Source: AC-32 sp963765785 (GTDB lineage Bacteria; Actinomycetota; Thermoleophilia; Gaiellales; Gaiellaceae). Taken from it: a stretch of 64,000 nucleotides of DNA. The first letter of the stretch is position 1. Each line of letters starts with the position of its first letter. Position numbers and translations under genes: made by a program. A model generated the notes under the pieces. That model saw only the letters and a list, made by a program, of their open reading frames with translations. It did not search any database and was not told the DNA's origin. The stretch covers positions 1-64,000 of the forward strand of contig CAVXXW010000002.1 in assembly GCA_963765785.1 (NCBI GenBank), read 5' to 3'. This document shows, one piece after another, positions 42,507-51,801 of this stretch.

Positions 42507-43394
42507 ATGAAGTTACCGCCGCCGAGGCGGACGCTGGCCCAGCGCCTGGCGCTCTGGGTCGAGCAAGCGCATGCGCTGAAAGGCTGGATCGAAGAGGCCC
42601 GCAAACGATCGGCGGCGCTCGATGCCACGTTCGAGGCGATCGAGCGAGACTCCCACATCGGCGGCGGCATCCTCGCCGGGGCGCTCTCCTACCGCCTGTT
42701 CGTGTTCGTCCTGCCGCTCGCGTTCTTCATCGTCTCGGGCCTCGGACTGCTGGCCAGCGCGGTGGGCGTCGAGCCGCACGTGATCTCCAACTCGGTCGGC
42801 TTGGCCGGCGTGGTCACCAAGCAGGTCGCGAGTACCGCCAAGGGCTCCTCCAGCTGGTGGGTCGCGCTCACCTCGTTCTTCGTGCTCGTCTACGCGACGA
42901 GAGTGCTGCTCCGGGCCGTTGCGATCGTTCACTCACTGGCCTGGCAGCGCTCGGCGGCCTCGGTCAAGGTGAGTACTCACTCGCTCTGGGTCTTCGGCGC
43001 AGCACTCATCGGCCAACTCGGGCTCGTCGCCGGCGTCGGCGCCGTCAACCACCAGAGCGCGATCGGCGGCATCATCACACTCGTCGCCTTCATCGTCGCT
43101 CTCGCGGGACTGTGGCTGATCATCTCCCTGGAAGTACCCCACTCGAACGCGCGCTGGACCGACCTGATCCCCGGATCGCTCTTCTACGCGATCGGCTTCA
43201 CCGGCGTGCTGCTCTTCAACATCCTGATCCTTGGCAACCTGATCCAGTCGAAGACGAGCACCTACGGCGCGCTCGGGACCGCAGCCACCCTCCTGCTTGC
43301 CTTCTTCTTTGTCGGGCGCGTGATCGTAGGAGCTGCCGTCCTCAACGCCACCCTCTACGAGCGCCGCACGGACCCACACGAGCCGCAGACGTAG
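42507..43394 (+). CDS. YihY/BrkB-type membrane protein (2)
   Basis: 295 aa from MKLPPPRRTLAQRLALWVEQ. Family block DSHIGGGILAGALSYRLFVF, then LTSFFVLVYATRVLLRAVAI, LIGQLGLVAGVGAVNHQSAI, LIPGSLFYAIGFTGVLLFNI and GTAATLLLAFFFVGRVIVGA. Six helices. The upstream part of the open frame lies over the previous gene and is not used. Its 3' end is duplicated as a remnant at 23337. Confidence 0.85.
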   Translation: MKLPPPRRTLAQRLALWVEQAHALKGWIEEARKRSAALDATFEAIERDSHIGGGILAGALSYRLFVFVLPLAFFIVSGLGLLASAVGVEPHVISNSVGLAGVVTKQVASTAKGSSSWWVALTSFFVLVYATRVLLRAVAIVHSLAWQRSAASVKVSTHSLWVFGAALIGQLGLVAGVGAVNHQSAIGGIITLVAFIVALAGLWLIISLEVPHSNARWTDLIPGSLFYAIGFTGVLLFNILILGNLIQSKTSTYGALGTAATLLLAFFFVGRVIVGAAVLNATLYERRTDPHEPQT

Positions 43395-43720
43395 CTTCGC
43401 CCTTCGAGCCGATCTAGCGACCAGCACCCCCACCGATCCAAGACGTCTCCGCCTGCCACGGGCCCACTCGCCTGGGTGGCACATTCATCGCGAGAACGCG
43501 GGCGAGCAACGGCTACAGGCAGAAGAGTTGGCAGTGGCGCGCAAGACAAGAGCGCTTTCGAACGTCAGCCTCACCTCTGGGCGAGGATCGACTATGCAGA
43601 ACTCGGGCGTCTAAGGTGGAACCCGAGCAGTTTGGGGCGCTTCGACTAGACGGCCCAGTACGCGAGCGCCTTCGCTCGCAGGCAGCAGGACGGGCACGGG
43701 CGAGCACGAACTCGGCCGTG
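43395..43720. other. Intergenic stretch before potassium-channel copy 2
   Basis: No supported gene. Its right end (from 43669) belongs to the long direct repeat. About 255 bp of it are absent from the corresponding place at copy 1. Confidence 0.45.
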
Positions 43721-44222
43721 ATGGCAGACGAGACGAGGTTCGAACGCCGGCTCGACCGTGTGCTGGCCCACGCCTCGAGTCCGCGCGGTGCGGGTGTCGT
43801 GATCGCCGTCGTGTCGACCTCGATAACGGTCGGAGCGGGCATCCTGATGACGGTCGCCGACCACGACAACTTTCCGTCGATCGGATCCGGGCTCTGGTGG
43901 GCCGTCCAGACGGTCACGACGGTCGGGTATGGCGACCACGTGCCGACGACCGTTGCGGGCCGACTCGTCGCCTCGCTCGTCATGCTGGTCGGGATCGGCT
44001 TCTTGACGGTCATCACCGCCGCGATCACAAGCACCTTCGTGACACGCTCACGCCGCGAGCAGGCCGTTAGCGGTGGCGGCACTTCGACGCCTGAGCTTCG
44101 GCAGATCGCTGAGCGGCTCGAACGGATCGAAGCCGCGCTGACTGATCGACCGCCGCCGTGAGCCGCAAGATCCTGAGCAGCTAGAAATCCTGCGGCTCAT
44201 GACAAGCCTTCGCTGGAGTTAG
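43669..44222 (+). repeat. Long direct repeat, copy 2 (partner 23436-23989)
   Basis: 554 bp, three mismatches seen against copy 1. Contains the entire channel gene. Confidence 0.9.
43721..44161 (+). CDS. Two-TM potassium channel, copy 2
   Basis: 146 aa, same as the copy at 23488 except for the last residue. Pore filter TVGYGD, two membrane helices, C-terminal coiled coil. Here it follows a complete YihY gene, so this is probably the original locus and 23488 the duplicate. Confidence 0.92.
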   Translation: MADETRFERRLDRVLAHASSPRGAGVVIAVVSTSITVGAGILMTVADHDNFPSIGSGLWWAVQTVTTVGYGDHVPTTVAGRLVASLVMLVGIGFLTVITAAITSTFVTRSRREQAVSGGGTSTPELRQIAERLERIEAALTDRPPP

Positions 44223-44228
44223 CCCGGC

Positions 44229-45626
44229 GTGAGCGAACGGCAACGAGTGCCGGCGACTGCCACGTACGCTTCGGACGTGGCAGCCCCTCCCCAGCCCGAC
44301 GCGCCCCCCGCCTTCCACCTGCTCGCGAAGCCCACCGGCGCGGTGTGCAACCTCGACTGCTCGTACTGCTTCTTCCTCTCGAAGGAGATGCTCTACCCCG
44401 GCTCGCGCTTCCGGATGGCCGAGGAGCTGCTGGAGGCATACATCCGGCAGTTGATCGAAGCGCACTCGCAAGTAGCGGAAGTACAGATCGCCTGGCAGGG
44501 CGGAGAGCCGACGATGATGGGTGTCGAGTTCTTCCGCCGCTCGGTGGAGCTCGCCGACCGCTACCTGAAGCCGGGGCAACGCGCCGACTACACCATCCAG
44601 ACGAACGGCACGCTCCTCGATCCGGAGTGGGCGGCGTTCTTCGCCGAGCACGACTTTCTGGTCGGGATCTCGATCGACGGGCCGCGTGAGCTGCACGACG
44701 CCTACCGGGTGAACAAGGGCGGCAAGGGCTCGTTTGACCAGGTGATGCGCGGTCTCGATTACCTGCGCGCAGGCGGGGTCGAGTGGAACGCGCTGACGAC
44801 GATCCACGCCGCGAACGCCGCCCACGGCCGCGAGGTCTACACGTTCTTGCGGGATAAGTGCGGTGCCCGCTTCGTCCAGTTCATCCCGATCATCGAGCGC
44901 GTCGCCGAGGCCGACGCGGACGGCACCGTGCCCTGGACCTCATGGCGCGACCGCCCGCTGTACGTGCAAGAGGGAGACCGCGTCACCGGCCGCTCGGTCA
45001 CGGCCGAGCAGTACGGCCGCTTCTTGATCGACGTCTTCGAGGAGTGGGTGCGCCTGGACGTGGGCGAGGTCTACGTGCAGATGTTCGACGTCGCACTCGC
45101 CAACTGGGTCGGGGAGCCGCCGAGTCTCTGCATCCACTCGGAGACCTGCGGGCTCGCGCTCGCGCTCGAGCACACGGGTGACCTCTACTCCTGCGACCAC
45201 TTCGTCGAGCCGCGCTACAAGCTGGGAAACATCCGCGAGACGCACATGCTCGAGCTCGTTGCCTCGCCGCAGCAGCGCCAGTTCGGCCTCGACAAACGCG
45301 ACACGCTTCCTCAGTACTGCCTCGAGTGCGACGTCCGCTTCGCCTGCCACGGAGGGTGTCCGAAGGACCGCTTCATCGCGACGCCCGACGGCGAGCCCGG
45401 CCTCAATTACCTCTGTGCGGGCTTCAAGGCGTTCTTCCATCACATCGACGGTCCGATGCGGTTCATGGCACAGCAGCTGGGACGGGGCGCCGCGCCGGCC
45501 GAGATCATGACCGTCTACTCAGCCGACGACGCTCGGCGTGGTCGCAACGATCCTTGCACCTGTGGCTCGGGCCGCAAGTGGAAGCATTGCCACGGAACCA
45601 TCGTCGGCACGTTGAGCCACACGTAA
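44229..45626 (+). CDS. Radical SAM/SPASM protein, anaerobic sulfatase-maturase type, with SEC-C tail
   Basis: 465 aa, GTG start. The radical SAM cluster site is GAVCNLDCSYCFFLSKEMLY (CxxxCxxC, about residue 40), followed by IAWQGGEPTMMGVEFFRRSV. SPASM-region cysteines follow in CIHSETCGLAL, LYSCDHFVEP and CLECDVRFACHGGCPKDRF. The C-terminus adds a SEC-C zinc motif, NDPCTCGSGRKWKHCHG. anSME enzymes convert Cys/Ser of sulfatases to formylglycine. No sulfatase gene is in the window, so another substrate is possible. Confidence 0.88.
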   Translation: MSERQRVPATATYASDVAAPPQPDAPPAFHLLAKPTGAVCNLDCSYCFFLSKEMLYPGSRFRMAEELLEAYIRQLIEAHSQVAEVQIAWQGGEPTMMGVEFFRRSVELADRYLKPGQRADYTIQTNGTLLDPEWAAFFAEHDFLVGISIDGPRELHDAYRVNKGGKGSFDQVMRGLDYLRAGGVEWNALTTIHAANAAHGREVYTFLRDKCGARFVQFIPIIERVAEADADGTVPWTSWRDRPLYVQEGDRVTGRSVTAEQYGRFLIDVFEEWVRLDVGEVYVQMFDVALANWVGEPPSLCIHSETCGLALALEHTGDLYSCDHFVEPRYKLGNIRETHMLELVASPQQRQFGLDKRDTLPQYCLECDVRFACHGGCPKDRFIATPDGEPGLNYLCAGFKAFFHHIDGPMRFMAQQLGRGAAPAEIMTVYSADDARRGRNDPCTCGSGRKWKHCHGTIVGTLSHT

Positions 45627-45802
45627 TCCGCTCTCAGGCCACTGGCCGAGTCCATCGTGGCCGCAACCACGGATCGCGGTGGACCTAGGTACGCCGAGGC
45701 GATAAGCCAGTTGCGTTCCGTGCCAGAACGGTTACGGCTCCGTGACAAGGGCGTTGCGGAGGCTTTCGAGGATGGGGCGACACCACCCAAAGGAGGCTCC
45801 CC

Positions 45803-46414
45803 GTGAACAAGCTCCTCGCACCGACAACCTCGATTCTCTCGCTCGCCATCCTCTCCGCGGCAGCCGTGGCGCTCGCGGCTGGTTGCGGAAGCGGAGGCGC
45901 GCATACGGTCGTGCGGACGGTCACCGTGCAGCAGAAGCCCGCGGTCGCTAAAGCGGTCACGGTGCAGCAGCAGGCCGCCGGCCTGAGCGCCACAGGCGAC
46001 CAGCGGCTCTACGGCCAGATCAAGTCCCTGGAGTTCAAGGGCGACCACTACGAACTGCGCTTCGATCCGACCTTCTTCCTCTCTGGGGTGGCCGCCAACG
46101 TCGCCCAGGCAGAGGACCAGCACACTCCCTGCCAGCCAAGCGCCTGTCCTCCGGTCGCAAACGACAACTACGTCGTCGACGAGGGGCATCGCCTGCTGAC
46201 CTACCTCGTCCCGGCCGACGTGCAGGGGACTGTCCTGACCACGAGCGGCTCGAGCGGGGCGCCGTTCCCGGCGACGACGATCACGGCCGCTCAGCTGGCG
46301 CAGATCATCGCCGGTCAGAGCTCGCTGAAGCTGTTCGAGCCCCTTTCGAGCGGCGTCTGGATCCTCGTCCACGGGGACACCGTCCGCACCTTCGCCCAGC
46401 AGTACCGCCCGTAG
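45803..46414 (+). CDS. Secreted lipoprotein, unknown function
   Basis: 203 aa, GTG start with AAAGGAGG. Lipobox LAAGC after SLAILSAAAVALAAGCGSGG. The mature part has YELRFDPTFFLSGVAANVAQ, a Cys pair (CQPSACPP) and WILVHGDTVRTFAQQYRP. No family recognised. Confidence 0.8.
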   Translation: MNKLLAPTTSILSLAILSAAAVALAAGCGSGGAHTVVRTVTVQQKPAVAKAVTVQQQAAGLSATGDQRLYGQIKSLEFKGDHYELRFDPTFFLSGVAANVAQAEDQHTPCQPSACPPVANDNYVVDEGHRLLTYLVPADVQGTVLTTSGSSGAPFPATTITAAQLAQIIAGQSSLKLFEPLSSGVWILVHGDTVRTFAQQYRP

Positions 46415-46443
46415 CTGCGCAGCCGCGGCAGTCAACCTCCCGC

Positions 46444-46471
46444 GCGAGACCGTCCTTCGGGGCGGTTTCGC
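46444..46471. terminator. Hairpin terminator
   Basis: GCGAGACCG/CGGTTTCGC (9 bp with one G-T pair, 10-nt loop) between the convergent lipoprotein gene and the gene at 46512. Confidence 0.6.
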
Positions 46472-46511
46472 CCGCATCGGCGCGTACGGCCCGACGAGGC
46501 CTTCGGGTGCC

Positions 46512-46811
46512 TCAGAGAGCCCCCTCGCTCGCCTCGAGTGTCCCCTCGAGGATCTCGGCCCGCTCGGTTCCGGCCAGGTGCTGCGTCTGGAGAACGAAGC
46601 GTGCTCGCTGATGGAGGGCATGAGCCGACCCGATCAGGGCCGCGGTCGGCCACGCCACCAGCTCAGCGGCGGTCACGATGCCGAGCACGCCGTAGAACGC
46701 CACGTCCTCGACGGTGGTCGGGCCGAGGAGCGGCAGCGTGCAGACCAGGCCGGGCGTGCCCTGCTTGTGGCCTTCGGTCACGGCGGCGGCGGTTTCCTTT
46801 CCCTCAGTCAC
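46512..46811 (-). CDS. Small membrane protein, unknown
   Basis: About 99 aa from the GTG at 46811 (GAAAGGAG). One or two hydrophobic stretches (VEDVAFYGVLGIVTAAELVA, WPTAALIGSAHALHQR) and an acidic end. Family not recognised. Confidence 0.65.
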   Translation of the reverse strand: MTEGKETAAAVTEGHKQGTPGLVCTLPLLGPTTVEDVAFYGVLGIVTAAELVAWPTAALIGSAHALHQRARFVLQTQHLAGTERAEILEGTLEASEGAL

Positions 46812-46961
46812 GGCTTCTCCTTTCGCCTGCCGGTTACGCACCGGCCTCGCGTCGAAGTGGTCAAGATCTGGCAAGAGAGTCGCGCGGTGGGGTTCCGCCG
46901 TCCTGCGCCGGAGTTACGGTCAGGCGCGAGAGTTCACCCCACCTCGTCGAAAGGAACTCAC

Positions 46962-47039
46962 ATGTGGCGGCAGGTTCGGTTGCTCCTGAGTCTCGTCGTA
47001 GGAGCGCTCGAGATCGCTGTTGCGCTGGGGCTGGTCTAG
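46962..47039 (+). CDS. 25-aa membrane peptide
   Basis: AAAGGAA precedes ATG. MWRQVRLLLSLVVGALEIAV then ALGLV and TAG: one membrane helix. It overlaps the end of the P-type ATPase gene by 4 bp. Could be a real micropeptide; evidence is only the start signals and hydrophobicity. Confidence 0.3.
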   Translation: MWRQVRLLLSLVVGALEIAVALGLV

Positions 47040-50000
47040 GCACGCGCGGCCCCAGCGCCGACCGCCAGCCTGACCGGTTCGACCAGGGACGGAGCGTCGG
47101 CTGGCGACAAGAGAGCAGTGCGCCCGGGCGCGTGGGCGGCTACCGGTGCGGCCGCGCCAGCAGCCGTGATCAGAAGCCACCCGAGCAGGCCCGGTGACGT
47201 CAAGCCCAGGAAACCAGTCAAGGGTCGAACGTGAAGCGCGGCGGCGAGCGCCGCAACCGTGGCCCCGACCGCTGCCCCTGTGGCGCGGCTCACGCCGCCG
47301 GCCGCGCGGCTCGCATCCAGTGTCTGCGTCAGCTGGGTGACCACGATCGAGGCGAAGCCGACGCTCTGCGCACGCGCCGGAGCCAGAAGCAGGCGGGCGA
47401 TCGCGTAGGCGACGATCGCCGGCCCGGCGGTTGCTACGGCGCGCGTCAGGATCTCCGCCCGCAGTGGCGCACCGAGAGCGCTCTCGCCCTCGCGCGCGAG
47501 CCCCGAGAGGTCCCGCCGGCGGGGTGACTGGATGACCAGCGAGATCGCCGGCAGAACGTCGGACACGAGGTTGACGGCGAGCACCTGACGGGCGGTCAGT
47601 GGAGCAGAGACCCCGGCGCTCGCGAGCACGACGATGAACGCGACTTCGCCCAGGTTCCCGCCGAGAAGCATCGCGAGAGCGCGCCGCAGGTTGGCCCAGA
47701 AGGTGCGGCCCTCGATCAGCGCTTCGACGAGCACCCCGAAGTCGTCGTCGGTGAGGACGACGTCGCCTGCCTGGCGCGCCACCTCCGTTCCGCCCCGGCC
47801 CATCGCAACACCGACGTCGGCCAGGCGAAGAGCCGGCCCGTCGTTGACGCCGTCGCCGGTCATCGCGACCACGTGCCCACGACGCCTCAACGCCTCGACG
47901 ATCCTGACCTTCTCGAGCGGCACGATCCGCGCGACGACAGACGTCCCCTCGAGGGCGTCCGAAAGCTCGTCGTCGGTGAGATGCTCGATGTCGAATCCGG
48001 TCAGGACCTTCCCGCCGTCGAGGAGCCCGAGCTCGCGGCCGATCGCGCGCGCGGTCGCCGGATGGTCTCCGGTCAGCATGATCACGCGGATCCCCGCTCG
48101 ACGGCATAGCTCCAGCGCCTGCGCGGCGCCGGGCCGCAGCGTGTCGCGGATGCCGAGAAACCCGAGCGCAACGAGGTGACGTGGATCCGTGACGTCGCCG
48201 CCATCACTGTCCGCGACCATCAGCACCCGCAGGCCGTCGTCGGCGAGCTCGTGCGCATGGCGGAGGAGCTCACGCCGACCGCTCCAATCCAGCTTGCGCA
48301 CGTGCCCGTCCCGGCGGACGTATGCGCAACGGTCAACGACTTCCTCGGCGGACCCCTTCACGCACAGGCGACCGTCGAGCTGAGCGGCGTGGAACTGGCG
48401 CGCGGCATCGAACGGGCTCTCGGCCGTGCGGTCGGCGTCGAGGCCGGCGTCGAGGCCCGCCCTGCGCGCGCCCTCGAGCACGGCGACGTCGGTCGAGTGC
48501 GCGGCAACGCTTGTCGAGCCCACACGCGGGCTCGCGATCGCAGCGCAACGAAGGATCGACCGCAGCGGCTCCGAGAGGGTGGCCGGCTCGCCTTGCTCCC
48601 CGCCTGGAGCCACGACTGCCTGCAGGCTCAGGCGGTTCTCGGTCAGTGTCCCGGTCTTGTCGACGCAGGCCACGTCGACGCGACCGAGCGCCTCCACAGC
48701 CGTGAGCCGGCGGACCAACGCCCGGCGGCTGACGAGGCGGCGGGCCACCCCCGCCTGCCCGAGGCTGGCCAGCAGCGGAAGCCCCTCGGGGACGGCCGCG
48801 ATCGCGGTGCTCGCGCCCAGGGCCAGCTGCGCGGCGAGCGGCCGTCGCCAGAGCAATCCGGCCAGGATCACGACCGCGCCCCCCGCGACGACCACCGGGA
48901 GCACCTCGAGCAGCATCGCGTGGAGGCGGCGACCGAGCGGGCTCTCGGAGTCGCCCGCGGTCGCGACCGCGGCCGCCGTGGCGCCGTGGCGCGTACCAGG
49001 GCCGATCGCGAACGCGACCGCGCGCCCCGACCCGGACGTCACATCGGTCCCATCGAGAACGACCCGACCGTCCGAGGGGCCGCCGTCGACGTGCTTCGAC
49101 AAGGGGAACGATTCGCCCGTGAGCGGTGCCTCGTCGACCCCGAGGGCGCGCGAACGGATCACGCGTGCGTCAGCTGCCACGCGGTCGCCGGGGCCGAGGA
49201 GGAGCACGTCGCCCGGCACGACCTCGGAGGCGGGAACGCTGACGGGGTGGCCGTCGCGCAGAACGCGAGCCTGGACGCGCCCCAGCCGTTCGAGCTCCGC
49301 GGCCGCCGAGCCGGCCTGACGTTCCTGCACCGCGCCAAGCAGCGCGTTGAGGCCGATGACGGCGGAGATGAGAACGACGTCGGCCGCTGCACCCGTGGCC
49401 AGGGACAGCCCAGCACCGACCACGAGAATCCCCGTCATCGGTGACCGGAGCTGCTCCATCACGCCTGCCACGAAGGCGTTGCGGGACGGCTCGAGCTCGA
49501 CCCGTCGGAAACGCCGGGCTGCCTCCGCGCTCGTGAGCCCGCGCCGATCGGTGGCGAGCGCGCGGAAGACGTCGTCGACCGGGCGCCGCCCCCAGCGCTC
49601 CGGACGAGGATCCACAAGCCGGGCCAGCGACGACTGCGGCTCTGAGCCGCCGCGCAACCGAAGCCAGGCGACGACGAGGCCGACTGCAGCTGCAAGGTTC
49701 GTCACCGTCGCAGCCGCCTCGTGGGTCGGCGCGCCGCGCGCGATACGCGCCGAGCCAAGCGCGTTCGCCGCAAGGGCGAGCAGCTGTGCATCGGCCAGGC
49801 TTCGCTCGCGCAGCGAGGCGGCCTCCAGCACGGCCCCGGCACTGGCGAGGTCGGGCGCGAGCACGTCCACGGCGGGGGCGAAGGGCTCGCTCAGGCCGGC
49901 GGCCAGGCCGATCGAGAGGGTTGCGAGCGCGAGCGCTTCTCCGGCATCGGCCGCGTCGGTCACCACCGCGACTCGGGCGCCGTCCGCAGCCGCACGCCGA

Positions 50001-51604
50001 ACGGCGGTCGCCGCGTCGCCGGCCGCCGGCTCCACCCCGGCCTCCCGCGCAAGCTCGCGCGCCGATGCGGCCGCCCGCACGTCGTGAACGAGCACGACCC
50101 TCAGGCCCAGTTTTCGGCAGGCCCGGGCGAAGGGCTTCGCGTCGCGGGCGAGGCGCGGCTTGACCGAGAGAGTCGCCAGCCGGTCGGCTCCGCGCCGCAG
50201 CACGAGTGTGAACACGCCTTCAGGCCTGGGGCGATCCGGTCGCAGCGTGTACTGCTGGCCCTGGATCGTCGCGTGGGCGACTTCGCCGTCGAAGGTGCCG
50301 TTCCCGTCGGCCCTCTGGGCCAGCGCAGGCCACCGCATCGGCCCCCACGGCCAGCCGGCGAGCGCAGCGACGGAAACCGCGAGCCCGACCGCCTCTTCCG
50401 CGCTGAGCGTGGGGTCGAGCAGAGTCGCACTGTCCAGCTCGAGCCCGTCCGTGAGCACACGAACGCTGTCGAGCACGACGACGTCCGGCCGGCGGAGGAC
50501 TGCGTCTTCCCGGACCGGCAGTGCCCCGCAGCGGAGTGCGCGAAGGTTCGTTCCCGCGTCCGCGGCCTCGCGCGCGAGCACTGCCGGACGCGGGCTGAGC
50601 AGGACGACTACGCCGATCGCGCGCGAGAACGACCGCGTCACCAGGAAGGTCAGGGCTCCGGCGACGAACGACGCCAGGTCCAGCCACTCGAGATACGTGG
50701 GCTCCTCCTCACGGCCCCGGCTTCGCAAGCTCGCGGCGGGTGGGTTCCGCTTGAGCTCGACCACGAACGGCCCACCGAAGAGTCGGGCGCCGGCCCCGAC
50801 CTTCGCGCCGGGCTGGAGCGGTCGCGGCAGGCCGTCCCGCGCGACCGCCGAGCCGGTGCCACGGACGATTCGGCCACCGATCGGTAGGCGATCTCCGTCG
50901 TCGATAGTCGCCAGCCAGCCGGCCTCGGCCGGGGCCTTCACGCTCGAGCGTCCGGCATAGGCTTGGAGCGCGCGCCTCCGCTCCAGCGACTCGGTCAACT
51001 GGCGGACCGCGACGAGCGCCGCGACCGCCAGCCCGAGCGGGCTACCCGCAACCGTTTGCGCGAGGATCGAGGCAACTCCCAGAGTCGCGGTGCGACCCTC
51101 GTCGCCGAGCACGCGGCGGGCAAGCGCGCGGAGCTCGGGCGAGCCGTCGATCACCGAGGCCGCCGCGGCAACCCCCGCGGCGTAGCGACTCGCCACGAGC
51201 GGCTCGGCCCGGCGCCCCCGCATCGCGACGATGCCGAGCCCCGCGCACGCCCCGAGCACCCGGGCGAGCCGCTCCGCCAGCTCCAGAGTGGCTGAATCGA
51301 CGCTGAGCGTCGCGCGGGCCGGACGAGCCGCCCGACGTGGCTCGGAGACTCGTCTCGGCTCCCCGGGGGAGAGCCGGTCGAGGTCCGCCGCGACCCGGAG
51401 TGCGTCGGTGACCCGCTCGTCGAACTGGACGAGAACGTTCAGCGTGAGTCGATTCGTGCGCACCGCGCGGGCGCCGGCGATCGCGTCGAGCAGGCGCCGA
51501 ACGTCCGGCTCACCCTGCTCCCAGCCGCGGGGCCAGTGGACGCGCACGCGGCCGCGGGCGACGTGCACGACGCGCGTCTCGGACGGCGTCACTGCGAGCG
51601 TCAC
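47036..51604 (-). CDS. CtpI/CtpH-type giant P-type ATPase
   Basis: 1522 aa, GTG start; most P-type ATPases have 650-950 aa. The N-terminus resembles a metal-binding domain (VVHVARGRVRVHWPRGWEQG). The first half is a degenerate P-type core: where DKTGT should be it reads VVLDSVRVLTDG. The second half is complete: DEAPLTGESFPLS, DVACVDKTGTLTENRLSLQA, IRVIMLTGDHPATARAIGRE and VAMTGDGVNDGPALRLADVG, plus C-terminal helices. It matches mycobacterial CtpI/CtpH in layout. The transported cation is unknown. Two small coupled genes lie upstream. Confidence 0.9.
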   Translation of the reverse strand: MTLAVTPSETRVVHVARGRVRVHWPRGWEQGEPDVRRLLDAIAGARAVRTNRLTLNVLVQFDERVTDALRVAADLDRLSPGEPRRVSEPRRAARPARATLSVDSATLELAERLARVLGACAGLGIVAMRGRRAEPLVASRYAAGVAAAASVIDGSPELRALARRVLGDEGRTATLGVASILAQTVAGSPLGLAVAALVAVRQLTESLERRRALQAYAGRSSVKAPAEAGWLATIDDGDRLPIGGRIVRGTGSAVARDGLPRPLQPGAKVGAGARLFGGPFVVELKRNPPAASLRSRGREEEPTYLEWLDLASFVAGALTFLVTRSFSRAIGVVVLLSPRPAVLAREAADAGTNLRALRCGALPVREDAVLRRPDVVVLDSVRVLTDGLELDSATLLDPTLSAEEAVGLAVSVAALAGWPWGPMRWPALAQRADGNGTFDGEVAHATIQGQQYTLRPDRPRPEGVFTLVLRRGADRLATLSVKPRLARDAKPFARACRKLGLRVVLVHDVRAAASARELAREAGVEPAAGDAATAVRRAAADGARVAVVTDAADAGEALALATLSIGLAAGLSEPFAPAVDVLAPDLASAGAVLEAASLRERSLADAQLLALAANALGSARIARGAPTHEAAATVTNLAAAVGLVVAWLRLRGGSEPQSSLARLVDPRPERWGRRPVDDVFRALATDRRGLTSAEAARRFRRVELEPSRNAFVAGVMEQLRSPMTGILVVGAGLSLATGAAADVVLISAVIGLNALLGAVQERQAGSAAAELERLGRVQARVLRDGHPVSVPASEVVPGDVLLLGPGDRVAADARVIRSRALGVDEAPLTGESFPLSKHVDGGPSDGRVVLDGTDVTSGSGRAVAFAIGPGTRHGATAAAVATAGDSESPLGRRLHAMLLEVLPVVVAGGAVVILAGLLWRRPLAAQLALGASTAIAAVPEGLPLLASLGQAGVARRLVSRRALVRRLTAVEALGRVDVACVDKTGTLTENRLSLQAVVAPGGEQGEPATLSEPLRSILRCAAIASPRVGSTSVAAHSTDVAVLEGARRAGLDAGLDADRTAESPFDAARQFHAAQLDGRLCVKGSAEEVVDRCAYVRRDGHVRKLDWSGRRELLRHAHELADDGLRVLMVADSDGGDVTDPRHLVALGFLGIRDTLRPGAAQALELCRRAGIRVIMLTGDHPATARAIGRELGLLDGGKVLTGFDIEHLTDDELSDALEGTSVVARIVPLEKVRIVEALRRRGHVVAMTGDGVNDGPALRLADVGVAMGRGGTEVARQAGDVVLTDDDFGVLVEALIEGRTFWANLRRALAMLLGGNLGEVAFIVVLASAGVSAPLTARQVLAVNLVSDVLPAISLVIQSPRRRDLSGLAREGESALGAPLRAEILTRAVATAGPAIVAYAIARLLLAPARAQSVGFASIVVTQLTQTLDASRAAGGVSRATGAAVGATVAALAAALHVRPLTGFLGLTSPGLLGWLLITAAGAAAPVAAHAPGRTALLSPADAPSLVEPVRLAVGAGAARA

Positions 51605-51624
51605 GCTGTCGCCGCGTCCGGCCG

Positions 51625-51801
51625 CTAGCTACCTGCGCGAAGCTCGTCGCGTGCGCTCTGGGCCTCGGCCCAGACGTCTTCCGCGATCTCGAACGCGCGT
51701 GCGAGGAGCGAGTGCGCGAGCTGCCGGGTGTCGGCCTCGACTTGCGCCACGAGCTCCTCGGCGTGCGCGAGCACCTCGCTCTCGCCTACCTGGGCCGTCA
51801 T
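51625..51801 (-). CDS. 58-aa helical protein coupled to the P-type ATPase gene
   Basis: ATG at 51801 overlaps the stop of the preceding gene (ATGA). MTAQVGESEVLAHAEELVAQ, then VEADTRQLAHSLLARAFEIA and EDVWAEAQSARDELRAGS: one long amphipathic helix. The ATPase starts 20 bp after its stop. No family recognised, but the operon position supports a real gene. Confidence 0.65.
   Translation of the reverse strand: MTAQVGESEVLAHAEELVAQVEADTRQLAHSLLARAFEIAEDVWAEAQSARDELRAGS

Noticed and set aside
45688..45720. Further copy of the shared promoter module before the lipoprotein gene
   Set aside because: Only GCCGAGGC is present; the left half of the dyad is missing and the CGTG spacing is 18 nt.
46432..46653. 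Minus-strand ORF at 46.5 kb
   Set aside because: Arg/Gly-rich shadow overlapping a terminator and the end of the gene at 46512.
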